Below, piece by piece: positions 10,475-17,916 of a DNA stretch of 64,000 bases. Made by a program: the position numbers and the translations under genes. Origin of the DNA: DATHBD01 sp035296325 (lineage in GTDB: Bacteria; Actinomycetota; Actinomycetes; Mycobacteriales; Micromonosporaceae); NCBI GenBank assembly GCA_035296325.1, contig DATHBD010000081.1, positions 62,001 to 126,000 of the forward strand. Reading direction: 5' to 3'. The notes beneath the pieces were generated by a model. That model was not told where the DNA came from, searched no databases, and worked only from the letters and a program-made list of their open reading frames with translations. Every line of letters begins with the position of its first letter. The stretch's first letter is position 1.

Positions 10475-10747
10475 TCAGATGGTGAAGCGGTGGAGCCGCT
10501 CCACCCGCCACCGCCGTTCGGCCTCCTCCGCGGCCTCCTGCACCCTCTGGTTACGGGCGACCACGGCGCGGTGCTGCCGCAGCTTCGCGGGGCGGATCTG
10601 GAACAGCACGTTCGCCGGCACGGCGATGACGGTGACGGTGGTATAGGTCACGAGGAAGATCGATGGAGGGTCGAAGAGCAGCTGGAAGCCCAGACCCAAC
10701 AGGACCATCCCCACCAGTGCGAGCACCAGGACGATGCAGGCCTCCAC
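10475..10747 (-). CDS. Small membrane protein fragment
   Basis: 90 residues from GTG 10747. Two hydrophobic segments (ACIVLVLALVGMVLLGLGFQ and FLVTYTTVTVIAVPANVLFQ, about residues 3-50) are followed by a highly charged Arg/Glu/Gln-rich helical tail. No family was recognised and no ribosome-binding site precedes the GTG. The reading frame stays open upstream without a start, which suggests it is the second half of a longer gene that begins in another frame at 10874. Confidence 0.45.
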   Translation of the reverse strand: MEACIVLVLALVGMVLLGLGFQLLFDPPSIFLVTYTTVTVIAVPANVLFQIRPAKLRQHRAVVARNQRVQEAAEEAERRWRVERLHRFTI

Positions 10748-10874
10748 GATCGGCGAGCTGTATCCGGTAGCCGTACGGGGCGTATCTCGACACGCAGCGC
10801 TGAAAGGCCAGAACGCGCCGCTCCAGCGGAGCCGAGTCGTCCCGGGCCCGGCGCGCCTCGCTCGCGAAGCTCAC
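10475..10874 (-). pseudogene. Possible frameshifted small membrane gene
   Basis: A GTG at 10874, six bases after the preceding gene's stop, begins a protein-like N-terminus (SFASEARRARDDSAPLERR...FQRCVSRYAPYGYR), similar to the start of small actinobacterial proteins as I recall them. After about 37 codons this frame turns into Arg/Gly/Pro-rich nonsense. The frame shifted by one base then becomes protein-like (two membrane helices, 10747 onward). One gene of about 130 residues interrupted by a frameshift near 10755-10775 explains this best. A sequencing error, true decay or two overlapping genes cannot be separated by eye. Confidence 0.4.
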
Positions 10875-10880
10875 CCCGGC

Positions 10881-11858
10881 TCAGCCGACCGCCAGGCCGG
10901 CAGCCTTACGGGCCGCCTGAAACTCCTCGACGGCATCGCCGAAGTACCCCCACGGCATCGCCGCGGGCCGTGGTCCGCCGCACTCCAGATGTGGTCGGGC
11001 CCGCCGCGGTTCAGTCACCTGGTGGTAGTAGCTGGCGAACGCCTGGTGCGCCTGCATGAAGGCGGGATGCGCCCGATAGGTGGCACCGTCGGCCAGCAAC
11101 CGGTGCGAGGCGGCGTCCACCTCGGCCAGCACTGTCTTGTTCGTCGAGAATCGCATGTAGCGCCAGACCCGGGTGACCGCGTTGCCCCGCATCATGAGGT
11201 CCACCAGTCCTTCGATCTGCGCCAAGGGCACCAGCGCGAGCAGCGGGTGCCCAGGCGGAAGGTCGACGGTGCGGGCCCTGGCGAACGCGAGCGTCTCCTC
11301 CTGGCTGCCGTACCACTTGCGGGTCAGTGTCATCAGCCGGATCACATTGGCCGGGTAGAGGTCGGGCGCCAACCGGTCGACCCGGCTGAACACCTCGTCG
11401 AGCTCCCCCCGGTCCGACGAGCCCATGACGCAGTGCTGCAACTCCGCCCACGGGACCGGATCCTGCGGAGCGAGCCGGGCGGCTCGGCGCAGGGCCTTGC
11501 TGCCCTGAGCGGTCAGCCGCTGCATCCCGTCGATCTGCTCGTCGCTGGTCCGCTCGATGACGTCGGCCCCGCGCGCGGTGGCGCCCGCCGCGGACAACGC
11601 CGCGCCGAGCAGGAGCCACCGGTCCGGGTCGTCGTTGCTCTCCTCGACGAGTGTCCGCAACTCCGGCAGCAGATGCTGCCCCACGTGTCCGAGCACATCG
11701 ACGCACAGGGCGCGCCGGTGGTAATCCGAACGGGTCGCGGCGAGCACCGCCAGTGCCGGGCGCGGATCATGGCGCGCCAGCGCGCTCATGGCAACCTCGA
11801 GCCGCTGGTCCGACCAGGCCAGGTTCACCTCGTCGGGGAGTTCCGCCGCCTGCGCCAT
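10881..11858 (-). CDS. Helical-repeat (TPR-like) protein of unknown function
   Basis: 325 residues, ATG 11858 preceded by GGCGGAGGACGGT. It is soluble and almost entirely alpha-helical, with repeating Ala/Leu-rich helical pairs (RPALAVLAATRSDYHRRALCVDVLG, DPDRWLLLGAALSAAGATARG, ALRRAARLAPQDPVPWAELQ, HPLLALVPLAQIEGLVDLMM) typical of tetratricopeptide-like solenoids. No catalytic motif is visible. Similar proteins occur as hypotheticals in Micromonospora and Actinoplanes (from memory). It is followed after 6 nt by the small, possibly frameshifted membrane gene, so the two are probably co-transcribed. Confidence 0.65.
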   Translation of the reverse strand: MAQAAELPDEVNLAWSDQRLEVAMSALARHDPRPALAVLAATRSDYHRRALCVDVLGHVGQHLLPELRTLVEESNDDPDRWLLLGAALSAAGATARGADVIERTSDEQIDGMQRLTAQGSKALRRAARLAPQDPVPWAELQHCVMGSSDRGELDEVFSRVDRLAPDLYPANVIRLMTLTRKWYGSQEETLAFARARTVDLPPGHPLLALVPLAQIEGLVDLMMRGNAVTRVWRYMRFSTNKTVLAEVDAASHRLLADGATYRAHPAFMQAHQAFASYYHQVTEPRRARPHLECGGPRPAAMPWGYFGDAVEEFQAARKAAGLAVG

Positions 11859-11896
11859 ACCGTCCTCCGCCTTCGAAGATCCGCTGCATCCTAAAC

Positions 11897-11938
11897 GACC
11901 CTGACCTGCACACGGACACCCGCGTGCAGGTCAGGGTC
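11897..11938 (-). terminator. Terminator-like hairpin downstream of the GH97 gene
   Basis: Perfect 15-bp inverted repeat, GACCCTGACCTGCAC (11897-11911) and its complement (11924-11938), with a 12-nt loop. It lies 73 nt past the GH97 stop and before the next minus-strand start. There is no T-run, as usual for high-GC actinobacterial terminators. Confidence 0.7.
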
Positions 11939-12010
11939 GGAGACACGAAACGGTGGTCGGGCCAGCGCCTACAGGTTTTGGCGGTCAGGTTGCGGTGTGG
12001 TGAGGCGCGA

Positions 12011-14374
12011 TCAACGATCGCACGTGGTGCGACCAGCGGTGGCCGGGCACACCTGGGCGGCGAACCCACCGTTCGCGATGATCGCCACGCTGAGCGGGGT
12101 GCCGGCCGTGATGGTCCGGGAGGTGCGGGTGAGTCCACCCGAGCCATCGGTGATCGTCTCCACAAGCCAGCTGCCGCTGCCAAGGAACGACGTCGGCACC
12201 GTCAGCGTGCGAGCGGCGCCCTGGTAGACCGCCCCGACGAACCACCGGTCACCGTTGCGCCGGGCGATGGTCGCGCCGTTGGCCGGGTCGCCGGCGAGCA
12301 GGCGGGTCTCGTCCCACACGGCCGGAAGCTGCCGCAGGAACCGTTGTGCCTGCGGACGCGCCTGGTACGCGGCGATGGAGCCGCCGAGCACGTTCAGGCC
12401 CGACTCGTACACCACGCCGAGGCCGACCTCGGCGGCCTCGCTGTTCGGCAGCACGCCCCGGTGGAACGCCATCGGGGTGTAGTCCATCGACCCGACGACA
12501 TTGCGGGTGAACGGCAGCGCGACGACGTGGGCGATGTTGCGGGTGGTGTGCTCCTCGCCGCGGACGGCCTCCATGGTCAGGACGTGCGGCCACGTGCGCT
12601 GGATGCCGTGCGGGATGGTCGAGCCGTGGAAGTTCACGACCAGCTTGAACCGCGCGGCGTCGGCCGCTGCCGCGTCGTACCACCGGTAGAGCGCCTGGCT
12701 GTCCGACTCCATGAAGTCGAGCTTGACGCCGGACACCCCCCAGCCGGTGATCCGGGTGAACTCGGTGGTGCGCTTGGCAGCGGTGTCCAGGTCGGTCCAG
12801 GCGTACCACAGGATGAGCTTGACGCCCTTGGAGCGGGCATAGGCGGCGAGTTCCGGAACCCAGGTGACGGACTTCCAGCCGTCGTCGAGGATCAGGTACT
12901 CCCAGCCCTGGCTGGCTGTGTAGTCGACGTACTCCCGCTGCTTGGTCAGGTTGCGCTGGGTGGTGCTGGTGCCGTCGAGCCACGACCAGGCCGAGATGCC
13001 CGGCTGGATCCAGGAGGTGTCACTGATCCTGGAGGGCGGCGCCACGTCGTCGTTGAGCGTGGACTCGACGAGCGTCGCCGGGGTGCCGATCACCGCGGTG
13101 CGCCAGGACGTGACGAAGCCTGCCGGGTACGCGATCGAGGCGTCTGCCAGTGTGATGGTGAACCGGCCGGTGCCGGTGGTGTGCGAGAGCCGGGCGCCGG
13201 AGTAGCGGCCGTCGACGTCGGACTCGCTGATCGTCACCCAGTTGCTGCCGACCTGGAACGTTGCCGGGTGGATGTAGTCGCCGGTCGCCGCAGCGCCGGC
13301 CGTGGTGCGGCGGTAGAGGTTCTCGTACGAGTCGTGCCACGCGGACAGGTACGCCGGCGATCCGGCGGGGACCTGGAAGCTCGACCGCTCCCGGGTGATG
13401 GTGCCCGCGGTCGGCAGCTCGTACCGGTACGCCAGCCCGTCCGGGGAGACGCGCAGGAACACGGTGATCTGAGCGCTGCCCTTGGCGAACACGATGCGGG
13501 ACTCGGTGGCGGTGCGGGCGCGGACCCGGCTCTTGCCGGTGATCGTGGTGTACGAGTAGCTGATCACCCGGTCGGTGCGGCTCACGAACGTCAGGCCGGT
13601 ACTCAGATCCGCCGCTGCGGTCACCAGGCCGACCGGTGCCGGCTCCAGCGCCGTGGCGCAGTTACGGGTCGCGCCCAGGTTGAGCGCGCCGGCAGAGGTA
13701 CGCGTGAGCGTCGCGCGTACACCGTCGCAGCCTGTCGCGGCCACGCCGGGCTGCGCCACCGACCAGCTGCTGGCATCCGAGGCGGGTGGCGTGGTCGGCG
13801 TGGTGCCGCCGACCGGCACGAGCTGCCACTGCTGGCTGGTCGCCCCGGTGTCGGCGGACTGGACCACGTCGGCGCCGTTGGCCGTCGATGCGTCCTGGAC
13901 GGCCAGCACGTGGGCACTGTTGCGGTTCACCAGCTTCACGAATCCGCCGGTGGTGTCGACGACCGACCACTGCTGGTTGGTGCCGGCGTTGGCGGGCCAC
14001 TGGACCACGTCGGCGCCGTCGGCTGTGGAGCGCCCGAACACGTCGAGCACCTGCTGGGAATGCCGAGCCCGGATCTGGTGGTAGCCGTCGCCGGTGCTGA
14101 CGAACTGCCACTCCTGGTTGGCCGCGCCCGCTGCCGCGTCCCATTGAATGACGTCGGCGCCGTCCGTGACGGCCCGTTCGAAGACGTCCAGCGCCTTACC
14201 GCTGTTACGGTTGACGAGCTGGTACCACCCATTGGGGTCGATCGTGGCCGCCTGGGCGTGCTGCATCGCCACCACGGCCGACGTCATGGCCGCGAGCGCG
14301 GCGGCGGAAATGGCAAGCCATCGGGTAAGCCGGGGCTTCCGGCGGGGCGCCGCCTGATGCGGGGACATAGACAT
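12011..14374 (-). CDS. Secreted glycoside hydrolase family 97 with N-terminal ricin-type lectin domain
   Basis: 787 residues from ATG 14374. The signal peptide (LTRWLAISAAALAAMTSAVVA) covers about residues 15-42. A ricin-type beta-trefoil (CBM13) with three QxW repeats (ANQEWQF, TNQQWSV, TSQQWQL) fills about 43-180. GH97 follows: N-terminal beta-sandwich (about 190-440), (beta/alpha)8 barrel (WSWLDG, EYLILDDGWK, GVKLDFMESDSQ, NFHGST, TMEAVRGEE) and C-terminal beta domain. GH97 enzymes are exo-alpha-glucosidases or alpha-galactosidases. The Asp in GVKLDF and the Glu in MEAVRG occupy positions expected for the nucleophile and acid/base of the retaining alpha-galactosidase branch. Substrate is inferred. 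Confidence 0.88.
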   Translation of the reverse strand: MSMSPHQAAPRRKPRLTRWLAISAAALAAMTSAVVAMQHAQAATIDPNGWYQLVNRNSGKALDVFERAVTDGADVIQWDAAAGAANQEWQFVSTGDGYHQIRARHSQQVLDVFGRSTADGADVVQWPANAGTNQQWSVVDTTGGFVKLVNRNSAHVLAVQDASTANGADVVQSADTGATSQQWQLVPVGGTTPTTPPASDASSWSVAQPGVAATGCDGVRATLTRTSAGALNLGATRNCATALEPAPVGLVTAAADLSTGLTFVSRTDRVISYSYTTITGKSRVRARTATESRIVFAKGSAQITVFLRVSPDGLAYRYELPTAGTITRERSSFQVPAGSPAYLSAWHDSYENLYRRTTAGAAATGDYIHPATFQVGSNWVTISESDVDGRYSGARLSHTTGTGRFTITLADASIAYPAGFVTSWRTAVIGTPATLVESTLNDDVAPPSRISDTSWIQPGISAWSWLDGTSTTQRNLTKQREYVDYTASQGWEYLILDDGWKSVTWVPELAAYARSKGVKLILWYAWTDLDTAAKRTTEFTRITGWGVSGVKLDFMESDSQALYRWYDAAAADAARFKLVVNFHGSTIPHGIQRTWPHVLTMEAVRGEEHTTRNIAHVVALPFTRNVVGSMDYTPMAFHRGVLPNSEAAEVGLGVVYESGLNVLGGSIAAYQARPQAQRFLRQLPAVWDETRLLAGDPANGATIARRNGDRWFVGAVYQGAARTLTVPTSFLGSGSWLVETITDGSGGLTRTSRTITAGTPLSVAIIANGGFAAQVCPATAGRTTCDR

Positions 14375-15013
14375 AGCTGGCTCGGCAGCCTTTCGGTCGG
14401 CGGGTGGCCCGACGTGCCGACGTGCCGACCGGACGGTCGGCGGCGCGGACGGCCGGCAGACATGGACGTACGACGATTGGTGGCTCAACCTACCAGGGCC
14501 GGGAGTGGTAAAGAAGTGCTCGCCGCGCGCGCCCACGCGCCGCATCGGTTCCCGCTCAGCACGGCGACGGTTTCATCCGGGCAGCGCGGTGGTGAAACTT
14601 TCACGGCGTCGGCACGCCACACCGGCCGGGACACCACGCAGGGCACCGGCCGCAAACCATCGCGGCCCGCACGGCCAGCGCCACCGGAGTGGGCGACGGG
14701 CCAGGTGAGCGGGGCGCTGATCATTCCGCCAGCCAGGTGATCGACCCGGCCGCCGCGACGCTCCGGGCCGGCGTTGGCGTCGCCTGCGGTGACCCAATGT
14801 GATCGGTCACTTAACCGAAACAGTATGTGCCCCTGGTACGGCCGGAATTCGGAGGAAGCAGCGCGTACCAACCCTTGCTCAATTGACAGTCGTCAGTAGG
14901 CTAATGCCGTCGTGCCGGCGCCAGTGAGGACCTTCGCCGCCCGCGCCGTTGGTAGTGAACTGCGTCAGCCCGTCCAGCCCCGCCGTGTTTCCGTACCCCT
15001 ACAAGGAGTTCCT
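14375..15013. other. Divergent intergenic region between the GH97 and beta-helix genes
   Basis: Roughly 640 bp without a convincing gene; short frames here have Arg/Pro-rich composition. It must hold promoters for both flanking genes. A TTGACA hexamer occurs at 14883-14888 upstream of the beta-helix gene, but no good -10 is placed at the right distance. A GAAAnTTTC palindrome at 14592-14604 is listed separately. Confidence 0.6.
14592..14604. promoter_or_regulatory. Candidate LacI-type operator GTGAAACTTTCAC
   Basis: Perfect 13-bp palindrome GTGAAA-C-TTTCAC about 218 bp upstream of the GH97 start. It contains GAAACTTTC, the core of the element described upstream of actinomycete xylanase genes and bound by LacI-type repressors. 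A related CGAAAGTTTCG sits before the GH9 gene, so a shared repressor (20117-21163) is possible. Confidence 0.4.
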
Positions 15014-16162
15014 ATGGTCGTCAGACCAGTCCGGCTGGCGCTCATCGCCGGCGTCACTCTCTCCCTTGTCGCCGCTGGAGTAGTGACTGCTACGCATTCC
15101 TCTGCTGCCCCCGCCTGCGGTACCGGATCGTTCAACGCCGAGGCGGTCCGGAGCGGAAACACCTGGACGTCGCGCAACGGCAGCCGGACCGTCTACACCG
15201 GCAGCGACATGCGCTCCGCGATGTTGGCCGCGTTGAACAGCCTCACCCCGAACCGCCGCACGCAGCAGCGCGTGGTGGTCCGCGGCTCGGGCGACATCTC
15301 CGCGAACGTCAGCGTTCAGCTGCAGAGCTACACGACGCTTGACGTCTGCGGCACGATCAACGTCACCGGCACGGGCACGGGCGACCGGTCGCCGCTCTAC
15401 GCCCGCAACGCCACCAACATCGAGATCACCCATGTCCGGATGACCGGCACCCCGGTCTACGGCATCTTCATGCGCAGCGTCGCCAACCTCACCCTCCGCG
15501 AGATCGACCTGCGGCTCTCCCGCGGTCTGGGTATCCGGATCGACAACTTCCACAACCGCGCCGTCCTGACGCGCAACACCGTCATCGAGAACGTGTACGT
15601 CTCCGGCACGTCGGACAACGGCGTGGAGACCGCCGGCCTCGACGGTGTGCGGATCGGCACCGTCGTCGCCCGCAACACCGGGCACGCCGGGCTGCTGCTC
15701 AACAGCAGCATCAACGTCACCGTCGGGTCGGTGGACGGGTCAGGCGCCGGCACCGGCACCGGGTACGCGGCGTTCCGGATGGCCAACCGCAACGGTCGGG
15801 TGGGCAACAGCTACCCGACGAACATCCGGGTCGGCTCGGTCAAGGCCCGCGGCGGCGGCCGGGGCATCTTCTGCGTCTCCGAGAGTGGGGGCGCCGTCAT
15901 CGACCACGTGGACCTCATGGACACCGGCGGCCACGCGATCCTGCTCGAGAACTGCCACAACACCACGATCGCCGCGGTGAGCGGCACGGTCGGCAACGGC
16001 GAGGAGATCCGAATCGCCTCCCGGACGCAGTTCGCGGCATCCTCGGGCAACGTCATTCAGAACCTGACGGTTCGCAACACCCCGATCCGGTTGAGCCCGT
16101 GCGGCTCGCGAAATGTCATCCGCAACGTGACCCGGGTCAACTCGTCGCTCAGCTGGTGCTGA
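15014..16162 (+). CDS. Secreted right-handed parallel beta-helix protein
   Basis: ATG 15014 has AAGGAG six bases upstream, giving 382 residues. A signal peptide (LALIAGVTLSLVAAGVVTATHSSA) covers about 7-32. The body is a ladder of short beta strands with Asn/Thr/Val/Gly turns (NIEITHVRMTGTPVYGIFM, NLTLREIDLRLSRGLGIRI, NTVIENVYVSGTSDNGVET, NVTVGSVDGSG), typical of PbH1 repeats in pectate lyases and polygalacturonases. Six cysteines are spread along the mature protein. No complete catalytic signature of a named lyase or hydrolase family was recognised, so polysaccharide activity is inferred from fold and from the neighbouring lyases. Confidence 0.75.
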   Translation: MVVRPVRLALIAGVTLSLVAAGVVTATHSSAAPACGTGSFNAEAVRSGNTWTSRNGSRTVYTGSDMRSAMLAALNSLTPNRRTQQRVVVRGSGDISANVSVQLQSYTTLDVCGTINVTGTGTGDRSPLYARNATNIEITHVRMTGTPVYGIFMRSVANLTLREIDLRLSRGLGIRIDNFHNRAVLTRNTVIENVYVSGTSDNGVETAGLDGVRIGTVVARNTGHAGLLLNSSINVTVGSVDGSGAGTGTGYAAFRMANRNGRVGNSYPTNIRVGSVKARGGGRGIFCVSESGGAVIDHVDLMDTGGHAILLENCHNTTIAAVSGTVGNGEEIRIASRTQFAASSGNVIQNLTVRNTPIRLSPCGSRNVIRNVTRVNSSLSWC

Positions 16163-16189
16163 TCGACAGCTTCCAAATGAAATGACACC

Positions 16190-16224
16190 GGCGCGGTGGC
16201 GAGCGATCCGCTCGTCACCGCGCC
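16190..16224. terminator. Bidirectional terminator hairpin
   Basis: 16-bp arms GGCGCGGTGGCGAGCG and CGCTCGTCACCGCGCC (one G-T wobble) around a 3-nt ATC loop, between the convergent beta-helix and hydrolase genes. Confidence 0.8.
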
Positions 16225-16247
16225 GTCGTTTGTGTCGAAGGGTTCGG

Positions 16248-17084
16248 TTACGCCTTCGCCAGGAATCCGAGCAGCGCCTCGTTGACCTCTTCGGCATGGG
16301 TCCAGAGCAGACCGTGCGGTGCACCGTCGATCTCGACGTACTTCGCTGTGGGCAGCATGGCCCGGAACGGGCGGGCCGTCGAGTCGATCGGCAGGATGTT
16401 GTCCGCCGTGCCGTGCAGGATGAGCGCCGGTACGTCGATCTTCGCGATGTCAGCCCGGAAGTCCGTGGTCCAGGTGGGCACGGCGGCGCTGGAGGCGAAC
16501 CAGGACGCGCCGGCGGCGACGTTCCAGCTGTTCCGCAGTGCCTCGTCCGACAGCCGGGTGCCGAGCGTCTCGTCGGTGTTGTAGAAGGCCTTGTAGAACT
16601 CGGTGAAGTAGGCGTACCGGTCTGCCGTGACGGCGGCGCTGATCCCGTCGAAGACCTCCTGCGGCACGCCGGCCGGATTGTCGGCCGTCTGGAGCAGGAA
16701 CGGCTCGAGCGAGGCCAGGAATGCCGCCTTGGCGACCCGGCCCGAACCATAGGTGCCGAGGTAGCGGCCGACCTCACCGGTGCCCATCGAGAACCCGACC
16801 AGCACCACGTCGGTCAGGTCGAGGGTCTCCAGCACAGTCTTCAGGTCCGCGGCGAAGGTGTCGTAGTCGTAGCCGACGGTCGGCTGGCTCGACTGGCCGA
16901 ACCCGCGGCGATCGTAGGTGATGACCCGGTAGCCGGCGGCCAGGAGGGCCGCGCTCTGCTTCTCCCACGAGTGACCGTCAAGCGGGTACCCGTGGATGAG
17001 CACCACCGGCTGGCCGGTGCCGTGGTCCTCGTAGTACAGGTCGATGTTGGTGCTGTTCTCGGTTCCGACGGTGATGTACGGCAT
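16248..17084 (-). CDS. Alpha/beta hydrolase, non-heme chloroperoxidase-like
   Basis: 278 residues, ATG 17084 with GGAGG upstream. Fold markers: oxyanion-region HGYPLDGHSW (about 31-40), YDRRGFGQSS, the nucleophile elbow GFSMGTGEV (Ser about 97), the acid in LILHGTADNILP (Asp about 221) and the catalytic His in DGAPHGLLW (about 250). This fits the cofactor-free haloperoxidase/esterase branch, which usually acts as an esterase or perhydrolase. It is divergent from a TetR gene with two matching operators between them, so it is probably repressed until a small molecule binds the regulator. Confidence 0.88.
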   Translation of the reverse strand: MPYITVGTENSTNIDLYYEDHGTGQPVVLIHGYPLDGHSWEKQSAALLAAGYRVITYDRRGFGQSSQPTVGYDYDTFAADLKTVLETLDLTDVVLVGFSMGTGEVGRYLGTYGSGRVAKAAFLASLEPFLLQTADNPAGVPQEVFDGISAAVTADRYAYFTEFYKAFYNTDETLGTRLSDEALRNSWNVAAGASWFASSAAVPTWTTDFRADIAKIDVPALILHGTADNILPIDSTARPFRAMLPTAKYVEIDGAPHGLLWTHAEEVNEALLGFLAKA

Positions 17085-17104
17085 GGTGGCCTCCGAGGTT
17101 TCAA

Positions 17105-17124
17105 GGGAGAACGATCGTTCTCCC
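17105..17124. promoter_or_regulatory. TetR operator 1 (perfect 20-bp palindrome)
   Basis: GGGAGAACGATCGTTCTCCC is a perfect palindrome 21 bp before the hydrolase start. It shares GAGAACGnnCGTTCTC-type symmetry with the second site 34 bp away, the usual pair for a TetR repressor controlling itself and a divergent gene. Confidence 0.75.
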
Positions 17125-17140
17125 GTCTTCCGCTACAGTA

Positions 17141-17156
17141 GAGAACGAACGTTCTC
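17141..17156. promoter_or_regulatory. TetR operator 2
   Basis: GAGAACGAACGTTCTC has the same GAGAAC/GTTCTC arms as operator 1 with an imperfect 4-bp centre. It is 64 bp before the TetR start codon at 17220. Confidence 0.7.
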
Positions 17157-17219
17157 ATGGCAACCCACGACTGCGATCGAGACCGTGACCGGCATCACAC
17201 GTTACCGCGGGAGGCAGCG

Positions 17220-17807
17220 ATGAGTCTTCGTAACCAGAGCAGCGACGACGAGGTCCGGGCGAGGCTGCTGGCCGCGGCTGACCGTCTGTACAACGCCCGC
17301 GGCGTCCAGGCCGTCGGGATGGATGCCGTCTGCGCCGAGGCCGGCGTCTCGCTCAAGCGGCTCTACCGCCTGTTCCCGTCCAAGGAGACGCTGATCGAGG
17401 CGGTCCTCGCCGGCCGCCACGAGACGTGGAACGCCCTGGTCACCGAGGCGACCCGGGCCGGCGATGGCCGCGAGCGGCTGCTGGGGATCTATGACATGCT
17501 GGCGCGCTGGTTTGAAACCGATGACTTTCGCGGGTGCATGTTCATCAACAGTTTCGGTGAGCTCGGCGCCACCGCACCGCGGATCGCGGAGGTCATTCGT
17601 GCCCACAAGGCCGGATTTCAAATCCGCCTGGCCGAGCTGGTCGCCGACGCGGGAGCGCCCGCCTGGCTGGCGCCACAGCTGGCGATCCTCGCGGAGGGAG
17701 CGCAGACCACTGCCGCGATCGCCGGTACCAACGATGCCGCGGGCGACGCGCGGCGGGCCGCGGCCACGCTGATCGACGCCGCGCTGGCCCGGTCGTCCGC
17801 AACCTGA
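17220..17807 (+). CDS. TetR-family transcriptional repressor
   Basis: ATG 17220 follows GGGAGG, giving 195 residues. The N-terminal helix-turn-helix (RLLAAADRLYNARGVQAVGMDAVCAEAGVSLKRLYRLFPSKETLIEAVL, about 12-60) is typical of TetR. The C-terminal half is a helical ligand and dimer domain (LAEGAQTTAAIAG). An upstream in-frame ATG at 17157 would add a His/Arg/Asp-rich non-conserved leader and abut operator 2, so it is rejected. It probably represses itself and the divergent hydrolase. Confidence 0.93.
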   Translation: MSLRNQSSDDEVRARLLAAADRLYNARGVQAVGMDAVCAEAGVSLKRLYRLFPSKETLIEAVLAGRHETWNALVTEATRAGDGRERLLGIYDMLARWFETDDFRGCMFINSFGELGATAPRIAEVIRAHKAGFQIRLAELVADAGAPAWLAPQLAILAEGAQTTAAIAGTNDAAGDARRAAATLIDAALARSSAT

Positions 17808-17871
17808 ACCGGGCACCGCCCGGTCCGCCGCACCGACGCGGGTGCCCCACCAGTGCCCGGTGATGCATGGC

Positions 17872-17907
17872 GGCCCCCGTCCCGAGTGTCGGATCGGGAC
17901 GGGGGCC
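17872..17907. terminator. Bidirectional terminator hairpin
   Basis: Perfect 14-bp arms GGCCCCCGTCCCGA and TCGGGACGGGGGCC with an 8-nt loop, between the convergent TetR and PL4 genes. Confidence 0.85.
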
Positions 17908-17916
17908 GGGCCGGCG

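Noticed and set aside
11651..14740. Very long open frame on the plus strand opposite the GH97 gene
   Set aside because: It mirrors the GH97 codons, has Arg/Gly/Pro/Val-rich composition with no domains, signal or good ribosome-binding site, and the minus strand carries a clear enzyme.
14883..14911. Promoter TTGACA before the beta-helix gene
   Set aside because: A -35-like hexamer is present but no -10 at 16-18 bp was found, so it is not reported as a promoter.
17157..17219. Upstream ATG for the TetR gene at 17157
   Set aside because: It abuts operator 2, encodes a His/Arg/Asp-rich leader not typical of TetR, and a good ribosome-binding site precedes ATG 17220.
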